From Deltaproteobacteria bacterium (GTDB lineage: Bacteria > Desulfobacterota > Desulfobaccia > Desulfobaccales > Desulfobaccaceae): DNA of 11,424 nt. The notes below the pieces were generated by a model. That model was not told the DNA's origin and ran no database searches. It saw nothing but the letters and a program-made list of their open reading frames with translations. The DNA is taken from NCBI GenBank assembly GCA_016874895.1, contig VGSX01000095.1, positions 1 through 11,424 on the forward strand. The letters run 5' to 3'. A program made the position numbers and the translations under genes. Positions 5,867-11,424 of this stretch are shown here, one piece after another (positions within the stretch are counted from its first letter, which is position 1; each line of letters opens with the position of its first letter).

Positions 5867-6607
5867 ATGGCGGAATCAGAAATATTGCCTTATCAACGCA
5901 TCCTCTTAAAGCTCAGTGGCGAGGCCATGGCCGGCCAGCAGAAGTTCGGACTGTGCCCTCAGACTGTCCGGGCCATAGCCCAAGAAATCAGGGAGGTTTG
6001 GGAACTGGGGGTGGAAATCGGGGTGGTCATCGGCGGGGGGAATATCTTCCGGGGGGTGGCGGCCAGCGCCCAGGCCATGGACCGGGCCCAAGCCGATTAT
6101 ATGGGCATGTTGGCCACTGTCATCAACTCCTTGGCCCTCCAGGACGCCTTGGAAAAAGAAGGGGTCCCGGCCCGGGTCATGTCCGCCATTTCCATGCGCC
6201 AGGTCGCCGAACCCTATATCCGCCGTCGGGCCATCCGGCACATGGAGAAGGGGCGGGTAGTTATTTTTGCGGCCGGCACCGGCAATCCTTTTTTCACCAC
6301 CGACACTGCGGCGACCTTGCGGGCCACTGAAATCGGGGCCCAGGCCTTGATAAAGGGAACCAAGGTGGAAGGAATTTACGACCGTGATCCCATGCTTGAC
6401 CCCCTGGCCGAAAAATTCGATCGTTTGGGTTATATGGACGTGGTGCGCCGAGGCCTCAGGGTGATGGATACCACGGCCATAACCATGGCTCTGGAGCAGC
6501 ATCTGCCCATCATTGTCTTCAAGCTCATGGAACCCGGCAATATGAAACGAGTGGTCCAGGGTCAAAAAATCGGCACTGTGGTGGAGGGAGAAAGTTATGA
6601 AAGCTGA
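5867..6607 (+). CDS. pyrH: Uridylate (UMP) kinase
   Basis: PyrH phosphorylates UMP to UDP with ATP as a hexamer of the amino-acid-kinase fold. The ATG at 5867 gives 246 residues, near the usual 240; a GTG at 5828 would add 13 basic residues without family similarity. Visible motifs are the phosphate-binding KLSGEA (15-20), GGGNIFRG (56-63), DYMGMLATVIN (77-87, UMP site), GTGNPFFTTDTAA (137-149) and KVEGIYDRDP. The Shine-Dalgarno is weak (GGAAAGAG). Its last 11 nt overlap the frr start, so the two are translationally coupled. pyrH next to frr is the almost universal bacterial order. Confidence 0.97.
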   Translation: MAESEILPYQRILLKLSGEAMAGQQKFGLCPQTVRAIAQEIREVWELGVEIGVVIGGGNIFRGVAASAQAMDRAQADYMGMLATVINSLALQDALEKEGVPARVMSAISMRQVAEPYIRRRAIRHMEKGRVVIFAAGTGNPFFTTDTAATLRATEIGAQALIKGTKVEGIYDRDPMLDPLAEKFDRLGYMDVVRRGLRVMDTTAITMALEQHLPIIVFKLMEPGNMKRVVQGQKIGTVVEGESYES

Positions 6608-7154
6608 AATCATCAAGGAAATGCAGAGAAAGATGGACCGCGCCCTGGAAGTGCTGCGCCAGGACTTTTCCCGCATCCGCACCGGCAGGGCTTCGGTGGC
6701 CCTCCTGGAAGGCATCAAAGTCGATGCTTATGGCACTGCCATGCCCATCAGTCAGGTGGCTTCCCTGGCCGCGCCGGAGCCCCGTCTCCTGACGGTGCAG
6801 CCCTGGGACACGGCCTTGATGAGCGATCTGGAAAAGGCCATCCTGAGATCGGATCTGGGATTGACCCCGAGTAATGACGGCAAGATTATTCGCATCCCCA
6901 TTCCGCCTTTGACCACCGAGCGACGGAAAGAATTGGTCAAAGCCACCAAGAAAATGACCGAAGAAAGCAAGGTGGCCCTGCGAAACCTGCGCCGGGAAGC
7001 CAACGAACAGCTCAAAGAACTCAAGAAGGAGAAACAGCTTTCCGAGGACGAAATCTTCAAGGCCCAGGACGAAGTGCAAAAAGCCACGGACGACTACATT
7101 AAGAAAGTCGATGCCCTGGGCGCCGAAAAAGAAAAAGAGATCATGTCATTCTGA
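6597..7154 (+). CDS. frr: Ribosome recycling factor
   Basis: RRF works with EF-G to split post-termination ribosomes. The protein has the standard length of 185 residues and the standard three-helix-bundle sequence: N-terminal helix MQRKMDRALEVL, the loop RIRTGRAS (26-33), then PLTTERRKELVKATKK and the C-terminal helix ending in KEKEIMSF. The ATG at 6597 lies inside the pyrH 3' end with GGAGGGAGAAAG just upstream. No unusual residues were noticed. Confidence 0.98.
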   Translation: MKAEIIKEMQRKMDRALEVLRQDFSRIRTGRASVALLEGIKVDAYGTAMPISQVASLAAPEPRLLTVQPWDTALMSDLEKAILRSDLGLTPSNDGKIIRIPIPPLTTERRKELVKATKKMTEESKVALRNLRREANEQLKELKKEKQLSEDEIFKAQDEVQKATDDYIKKVDALGAEKEKEIMSF

Positions 7155-7155
7155 T

Positions 7156-7177
7156 GGGGGCTGGCATGGAGGCCCCC
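7156..7177 (+). other. GC-rich hairpin between frr and uppS
   Basis: GGGGGCT (7156-7162) pairs with GGCCCCC (7171-7177), seven pairs including one wobble with an 8-nt loop, beginning one nt after the frr stop codon. Only two T residues follow directly; a T-run occurs 20 nt later (7198-7203), too far for a typical intrinsic terminator. It may partly attenuate transcription into uppS. Confidence 0.35.
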
Positions 7178-7252
7178 TTCAACCTTGCGAGCACTCATTT
7201 TTTCCGGTTTGATTATTAATCGTTGTAACATCTCGTAACCCGATACTCATTC

Positions 7253-8008
7253 ATGACTTCACCCCTTCGGCCGCAGTTAGATCTGACCAGGTTGCCCAGG
7301 CATGTAGCCATTATAATGGATGGCAACGGCCGTTGGGCCCAACGCCGGGGCTATAATCGCATCCGGGGCCATCAGGAAGGGGCTGAGTCCGTCCGGGCAG
7401 TAGTCCGGGTTGCCAGGGATTTAGGTCTGTCTTACTTGACCCTGTATGCCTTTTCGGAGGAAAACTGGCAACGACCGCAGATCGAGGTCCAGTCTCTGAT
7501 GCACCTGCTCAGCCGCTATTTAAAGAAGGAGTTGGCCGAACTGCGGGCTCAAAACATTGCCTTCCGGGCCATCGGTGCTCTCTCTCTCCTGCCCCAGAAA
7601 GTGCAACGGGAGATAAACGCCGCGAGTGCGGCTACCGCTGAGGGTGCGGTCATGACCCTGACCGTGGCCTTGAGTTACGGGTCTCGCAGTGAAATTGTCC
7701 GGGCGGCCCAAGAGTTAGCGGAACAGGTGCGCCAGGGCGTTCTAGCGGCGCAGGAGATCACCCACGAACTTTTTGCGCAACAGCTTTACACCAAAGACAT
7801 GCCCGATCCGGATCTGCTGATCCGGACGAGCGGCGAATACCGCATCAGTAATTTTCTCCTCTGGCAGTTGGCGTATACCGAACTCTATTTCACCGAGACG
7901 TTGTGGCCGGATTTCCGGGAAGAGGAGTTTCTGACGGCCCTGATGGATTATCAACGCCGGGACCGGCGTTTCGGTCTGACTCAGGAGCAGATTGAGATAA
8001 AGGCATAG
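7253..8008 (+). CDS. uppS: Undecaprenyl-diphosphate synthase (cis-prenyltransferase)
   Basis: UppS extends farnesyl diphosphate with eight isopentenyl units to make the lipid carrier for peptidoglycan and surface polysaccharide precursors. The catalytic region HVAIIMDGNGRWAQRRG carries the essential Asp23. RGHQEGAESV, the SEENW segment (68-72), and the RTSGEYRISNF segment (191-201, Arg191 and Arg197 bind the isopentenyl pyrophosphate) all match the family. At 251 residues the length is normal. The ATG at 7253 is the only plausible start before an upstream in-frame stop (7226-7228), but no Shine-Dalgarno precedes it. The final 119 nt are overlapped by uvrC on the other strand. The cdsA and dxr genes that often follow are not here. 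Confidence 0.97.
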   Translation: MTSPLRPQLDLTRLPRHVAIIMDGNGRWAQRRGYNRIRGHQEGAESVRAVVRVARDLGLSYLTLYAFSEENWQRPQIEVQSLMHLLSRYLKKELAELRAQNIAFRAIGALSLLPQKVQREINAASAATAEGAVMTLTVALSYGSRSEIVRAAQELAEQVRQGVLAAQEITHELFAQQLYTKDMPDPDLLIRTSGEYRISNFLLWQLAYTELYFTETLWPDFREEEFLTALMDYQRRDRRFGLTQEQIEIKA

Positions 8009-9839
8009 GCTGCGTCTCGTGCAGAACGGACAACAGCTTTTCGGCCACCGACCGGGGGAGCCCCGGCACGGTGAGCAGTTCCTTTAGGGTGGACCGGCGC
8101 AGGGCGTCCAGATCGCCGAAATGGGTTAGGAGCAGCCGCCGCCTTTTGGGGCCCAACCCCGGCACCTGCTGCAGGATTGATTGCAGGGCCAACTTTCGGG
8201 ATTTTTTCCGGTGATAGCTGATGGCAAACCGGTGGGCTTCGTCCCGCAGGCGCATGAGCAGGAGGAGTCCGGGAGAATTGGCCGGGAGGAAAAGCGGGTT
8301 TTTCCGGCCCGGCAGGTAGAGGCGATCCCGGACCTGTTGGCCGCTGGCCAGGGTCCCGGCCTTGGCCAGTCCGATTATCGGCAGTTTTCCCGCCAGTCCC
8401 AGTTCTTCCACAGTTTTTTGGGCCACCATGACTTGTCCCATTCCTCCGTCAATTACCAGCAGGTCCGGCAGGGAGGCTTCCGGGGCGCCGAATTGGCGTC
8501 GGATGATCTCCGCCAGCATGGCCGGATCGTTCTGGCCCTCCACTTCTTTGATCTGAAAGCGCCGATAGGCTGATTTATCGGGCTGGCCGTCCCAAAAAAC
8601 CGCCATGGCCCCCACGGCGTGGTCGCCCTGGAGGGTAGAGATATCCAGGCAGGCCAGCCGTCTGGGTGGAGTTGGCAGATTCAGGCGTTCCAGGAGTTCT
8701 TCCGCGGGATCGGTCTGCGGTCCCAGGCTGAGCTGCCGCTTCAGGGCAGCCGAGGCATTTTCTGCGGCCAGGGAAAGTAACTGACGGCGGGGGCCCTGCC
8801 GGGGGAACAGCAATTGCACCGGGGCCCCCTTCTGTTCGGCCAGCAGCTCCAGAAAGGCCTTCTGGTCGGGAAGCTGCTGGGGGGAGAGGATCTTATCCGG
8901 GACAAACCGGTCAGGGCAGTAATATTGCTTTAAGAAGGCCTCCAGCAGGTCAGGGTCGAGATCTCCGGCCTGGGAAAAAAAATACGGCAGGCTGCCGGTG
9001 ACCCTGCCGCCCCGCACCAAGAGGACGACGATCATAGCCGCGTCCCCCTCCCGGGCCAGACCCAGGGCGTCTTGATCCCGGAAGTTCGGGGTGTGGGTTA
9101 CCTGTTGGGCCAGGGTGCGATCCAGCAGGGCTAGTCGGTCCCGGAGCCCGGCTGCTTCTTCAAACCGCCAGGCCGCGGCAGCTTGATGCATTTTCGCCGC
9201 CAGTTCATCCCTGAGTTTCTTTCCCTGGCCTTGCAGGAACAACAAGGCTTCCCGGGCGGCCTGGCGATAGTCCTCCAGGGACACCAGACCGCAGCAGGGC
9301 CCCAGGCACTGCCCCAACTGGTAGTTCAGGCACGGGCGGGTCCGCTTCGGGATTCCCCGGTCCCGACAACTGCGCAGGCGAAAAACCCGCTTCATGAACT
9401 TAAGAAGTTCCCGGACTGCCGTTCCTGAGGTATAGGGGCCGAAATAGCGGGCTCCATCCGGGGCAAAACGCCGCACCAGGGCCAGCCGGGGGGCCGGGTC
9501 CCGGACGTCCAGCCGCAGGCAGAGGAAGTTTTTATCATCCCGCAGGTTGATATTATAGCGGGGGCGATGTTCTTTGATTAAATTGCGTTCCAGGATGAGG
9601 GCTTCCCGTTCCGTGGCCGTGACCAAAAAGTCAACCTGGGTTAGCCGTTCCAATAAAACGGCCGTGCGGGTACCCACCTGGTCCCGGAGATAGGAGCCCA
9701 GACGGTTCTTCAGGTTGACGGCCTTTCCCACATAGAGCACCGCCCCCCGGGCATCTTTGAAAAGATAGACCCCGGTGCTGCCGGGAATGTGCGGCAGGGC
9801 CTGGGCCAGGGCGGGTGAGAGGACATGTCTGGGCGTCAT
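7890..9839 (-). CDS. uvrC: Excinuclease ABC subunit C
   Basis: UvrC makes both incisions around bulky DNA lesions in nucleotide excision repair. Starting at the ATG at 9839 it has 649 residues; a TTG at 9854 could add five. Domains in order: GIY-YIG nuclease (about 19-97; GVY, LYVGKA, Arg46, Glu78), four cysteines matching the family's iron-sulfur ligands (Cys158, Cys170, Cys178, Cys182), UVR/UvrB-binding helix (about 205-240), RNase H-like endonuclease with the triad Asp399 (DISTLQG), Asp464 (VIDGG) and His536 (DEAHRFA), and tandem helix-hairpin-helix (about 555-608). The last 39 residues (611-649) are proline- and serine-rich, unlike any family domain, and are entirely antisense to uppS. 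The gene stands alone, converging on the rpsB operon. Confidence 0.97.
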   Translation of the reverse strand: MTPRHVLSPALAQALPHIPGSTGVYLFKDARGAVLYVGKAVNLKNRLGSYLRDQVGTRTAVLLERLTQVDFLVTATEREALILERNLIKEHRPRYNINLRDDKNFLCLRLDVRDPAPRLALVRRFAPDGARYFGPYTSGTAVRELLKFMKRVFRLRSCRDRGIPKRTRPCLNYQLGQCLGPCCGLVSLEDYRQAAREALLFLQGQGKKLRDELAAKMHQAAAAWRFEEAAGLRDRLALLDRTLAQQVTHTPNFRDQDALGLAREGDAAMIVVLLVRGGRVTGSLPYFFSQAGDLDPDLLEAFLKQYYCPDRFVPDKILSPQQLPDQKAFLELLAEQKGAPVQLLFPRQGPRRQLLSLAAENASAALKRQLSLGPQTDPAEELLERLNLPTPPRRLACLDISTLQGDHAVGAMAVFWDGQPDKSAYRRFQIKEVEGQNDPAMLAEIIRRQFGAPEASLPDLLVIDGGMGQVMVAQKTVEELGLAGKLPIIGLAKAGTLASGQQVRDRLYLPGRKNPLFLPANSPGLLLLMRLRDEAHRFAISYHRKKSRKLALQSILQQVPGLGPKRRRLLLTHFGDLDALRRSTLKELLTVPGLPRSVAEKLLSVLHETQPMPLSQSAPESDRNAGPGVDNPSGPSETPLPGNPATTSR

Positions 9840-9864
9840 GAAAAATCCAACCAAATCTTATGCT

Positions 9865-9896
9865 ACTCCGAAAAATACAAAATAATCTGTCGGAGT
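9865..9896. promoter_or_regulatory. Inverted repeat upstream of uvrC
   Basis: ACTCCGA (9865-9871) and TCGGAGT (9890-9896) form a perfect 7-bp inverted repeat with an 18-nt AT-rich spacer, 26 nt upstream of the uvrC start. On the minus strand TTCAAC and TATTTT, 17 bp apart, fall within it and could be weak promoter boxes. On the plus strand a TATAAT (9908-9913) lies just beyond, but I see no matching -35. It could be an operator or a leader hairpin. Confidence 0.3.
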
Positions 9897-9913
9897 TGAA
9901 TTAATACTATAAT

Positions 9914-10055
9914 ATGAAAGTCCGCTCTTGGCCAGATAGCCTCTCCGGATAATTATCTCGAGTCTCGAAAGTTCAGATAATACAGGAGGATGGTTCCGAG
10001 GTCATGGCGTATTTCGGCGCCTGGCTGAAAAACTTCGGTCTTGCATGACCAAAGA
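9914..10055. other. Gene-poor stretch without recognisable content
   Basis: No coding frame of useful length or recognisable family is seen on either strand between the AT-rich region upstream of uvrC and repeat copy C. It includes a perfect 10-bp palindrome GATAATTATC (9948-9957) and an isolated AGGAGG (9984-9989) followed only by frames of 12 to 14 codons. It is probably degraded DNA lying 5' of the broken channel gene. Confidence 0.4.
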
Positions 10056-10098
10056 GTAGGCGTTCAGCTATCAGCAATCAGCTTTCAGCAAAAACAAT
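10056..10098 (-). repeat. MITE-like dispersed repeat, copy C (43-bp end fragment)
   Basis: This segment equals the reverse complement of the right end of copy A (577-619) at 42 of 43 positions. Only the CAGC-unit terminus is present; the 91-nt core is missing apart from its last bases. At 10099 the sequence changes directly into potassium-channel-like coding sequence. The element is therefore a fragment left by a deletion or recombination event, or a partial insertion. Confidence 0.8.
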
Positions 10099-10281
10099 TA
10101 TCTGAGCTTTCAAACCATCACCACCCTAAGCTATACCGATATTGCCCCGGCCAGTGAGATGGCCAGGTCGCTGGCCATGATCGAGGCGGTCATCGGCCAG
10201 ATCTACCTGATCATGCAGGTTTCCATGCTGGTGGGTTTACGGGTCTCGGAACTGGCGGCCCGCCGCCGGATTAAGAGGTGA
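10060..10281 (+). pseudogene. 3' remnant of a two-TM potassium-channel-like gene (Ion_trans_2 type)
   Basis: The frame that ends at the TGA at 10279-10281 reads, from 10099, YLSFQTITTLSYTDIAP, then ARSLAMIEAVIGQIYLIMQV and a C-terminal LVGLRVSELAA. This matches the end of small ion-channel proteins: pore helix, selectivity filter, then the second transmembrane helix with EAVIGQ-Y, and a short basic tail. Upstream the frame enters repeat copy C and meets an in-frame TAG at 10057-10059, so the first transmembrane helix and the start are missing. The filter itself reads SYTD instead of the usual GYGD; this may be decay or a lineage variant. The gene converges on the ahbC-like gene. Confidence 0.75.
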
Positions 10282-10382
10282 GTAAGCCCGAGAGCCTCTG
10301 GGGCCGCATTACCTGGGGGAAAATCCCTCCAGACGAGGTGGGCTCCGGCGAGGCTAGCAGCACAGCTCAGATCGGGTCAGAT

Positions 10383-11424
10383 TCAGGCGATTTCAGCGTC
10401 GGTGAGGTAACAATCCGGATCCGGGGCCCAGAGGTCGCCGGTGAGGGCTTCGGCCCGGACCCGGAAGTTGCCGGCGCAGGTGTCCAGCCAGCGGCAGGCG
10501 GCGCAGCGGCCGGTGACGTGGCGTTTTTTCTCCTTTAATTTCGCCATGAGGGGGTTGCTCAGGTCGGTCCAGATCTGGCTGAAGGGCCGGTCCTGGACAT
10601 TGCCGAAGGAATAGTGCCGCCAGAACTGGTCGGCATGGACCTGGCCGTCCCAGCTGACGCAGCCGATGCCCCGGCCGGAGTTGTTGCCCTCGTTCATGCG
10701 CAGGAGTTGCAGGACTTCCTCGGCCCGGGGATTCCCTTCCCGCTGCAGGCGCAGATAGATATAGGGCCCGTCGGCGTGGTTGTCCACGGTGAGGACTTCC
10801 TTGGGTCTGCCCCGGGCAAAGAGGTCTGCGGTGCGGTCGATGATGAGGTCCACCACGGCCCGGGTCTCCTCGTGGCTGAGGGCGGCCTCCCGCAGGCGGC
10901 TGCCCCGGCCGGAATACACCAGGTGGTAGAAGCAGACCCGGGGAATGTCCCTCGTCTCGATGAGGTCGAAAATGGCAGGGATTTCCTGGTAATTATGACG
11001 GTTGATGGTAAAGCGCAGGCCCACCTTGATCCCGGCCTCCTGGCACTGGCGGACGCCCTCCATGGCCGCAGCAAAAGCCCCGACCTGGCCCCGGAAACGG
11101 TCGTGGGTAGCCTCCACGCCGTCCAGGCTGATGCCCACGTAGGAGAGGCCGAAACCCTTGAGCTGACCGGCCATCTCCCGGTCAATGAGGGTGCCGTTGG
11201 TGGAAATGACGGCCCGCAGGCCCAGGGTCACGGCGTGTTCCACCAGGGTCAATAGATCCGGGTGCATCAAAGGTTCGCCGCCGGAGAATAATACCACCGG
11301 CACCCCGAAGGCCTTCAGGTCGTCCAACAGGGCCAGGCCCTGGTCCAGGGAGAGTTCACCTTCCGGCGCAATGGCAGTGGCATGGGCGTAGCAGTGGACA
11401 CACTTGAGGTTGCAGCGGCGGGTG
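10383..11424 (-). CDS. ahbC: Radical SAM/SPASM protein, 12,18-didecarboxysiroheme deacetylase (AhbC/NirJ1-like), 5' end outside window
   Basis: The frame continues to the right edge, so the N-terminus is missing. The radical SAM cluster motif CNLKCVHCY (CxxxCxxC, 11391-11414) is present just inside the edge, beyond the first in-frame start codon. Next come FSGGEPLMHPDL, STNGTLID, YVGISLDG and RFTINRHN, then the segments VDNHADGPYIY, GRGIGCVSWDG and HADQFWRHYSFGNV. The SPASM cysteines follow (GRCAACRWLDTCAGNF ... PDCYL), which bind a second iron-sulfur cluster. These segments fit AhbC/NirJ1 better than AhbD or NirJ, from memory. AhbC removes two acetate side chains from didecarboxysiroheme to give iron-coproporphyrin III in the alternative heme pathway of sulfate reducers and archaea. 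No other ahb gene is in view. In the 101 nt after its stop there is only a short imperfect hairpin (10312-10332) without a T-run. Confidence 0.85.
   Translation of the reverse strand, partial: TRRCNLKCVHCYAHATAIAPEGELSLDQGLALLDDLKAFGVPVVLFSGGEPLMHPDLLTLVEHAVTLGLRAVISTNGTLIDREMAGQLKGFGLSYVGISLDGVEATHDRFRGQVGAFAAAMEGVRQCQEAGIKVGLRFTINRHNYQEIPAIFDLIETRDIPRVCFYHLVYSGRGSRLREAALSHEETRAVVDLIIDRTADLFARGRPKEVLTVDNHADGPYIYLRLQREGNPRAEEVLQLLRMNEGNNSGRGIGCVSWDGQVHADQFWRHYSFGNVQDRPFSQIWTDLSNPLMAKLKEKKRHVTGRCAACRWLDTCAGNFRVRAEALTGDLWAPDPDCYLTDAEIA

Noticed and set aside
5906..6718. 270-residue open frame on the minus strand
   Set aside because: It lies antisense to pyrH and the start of frr, shows no family motifs and is rich in His, Gly and Pro as expected from an antisense frame in GC-rich DNA.
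7156..7203. Intrinsic terminator after frr
   Set aside because: The hairpin is strong, but the T-run begins about 20 nt after it rather than directly, so I list only a hairpin.
10004..10048. 14-codon frame after AGGAGG in the gene-poor stretch
   Set aside because: The ribosome binding site spacing is too long for this ATG, and the peptide has no recognisable features.
10614..11255. 213-residue open frame on the plus strand
   Set aside because: It is antisense to the well supported radical SAM gene and shows no recognisable domain.

Overview
The window looks like chromosomal DNA from a Desulfobacterota-type (deltaproteobacterial, sulfate-reducer-like) bacterium. This is an inference from three things: a radical SAM/SPASM protein of the AhbC/NirJ1 type (siroheme-dependent heme route), a TupB/TupC-type tungstate importer next to a MobA/MocA-type nucleotidyltransferase, and a compact rpsB-tsf-pyrH-frr-uppS run. 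No rRNA, tRNA, CRISPR array, transposase or phage gene was seen.

Left part (1-2341): the 3' end of a MobA/MocA-like nucleotidyltransferase is followed by the start of a translationally coupled gene that is cut off after about 20 codons by a 133-bp repeat. A secreted zinc N-acetylmuramoyl-L-alanine amidase lies between two direct copies of that repeat (487-619 and 1378-1520), and its stop codon is inside the second copy. A 62-nt near-perfect inverted repeat follows. A secreted chagasin-like (I42) cysteine-protease inhibitor on the minus strand is bracketed by pieces of a second, GC-rich palindromic repeat.

Middle (2342-4155): a minus-strand tungstate ABC transporter pair (ATPase and permease, overlapping by 11 nt) has no binding-protein gene next to it. 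Its probable promoter has a perfect TTGACA -35 box and a 7-6-7 inverted repeat (TTATGCC/GGCATAA) between the -35 and -10 boxes, a good operator candidate. A 54-codon ORF with a ribosome binding site sits where tupA would be expected.

Core operon (4064-8008, plus strand): rpsB, tsf, pyrH, frr and uppS make ribosomal protein S2, EF-Ts, UMP kinase, ribosome recycling factor and undecaprenyl-diphosphate synthase. The rpsB leader can fold into a pseudoknot ending just before the Shine-Dalgarno. The cdsA and dxr genes that often follow uppS are absent. Instead, uvrC converges from the minus strand and overlaps the last 119 nt of uppS.

Right part (9855-11424): a gene-poor stretch holds a third, partial copy of the first repeat (10056-10098) joined directly to the 3' remnant of a two-TM potassium-channel-like gene. 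It is followed by the minus-strand ahbC-like gene, which runs off the right edge. The recurring theme is a MITE-like repeat whose three copies all sit at broken or altered gene ends, within otherwise ordinary housekeeping DNA.
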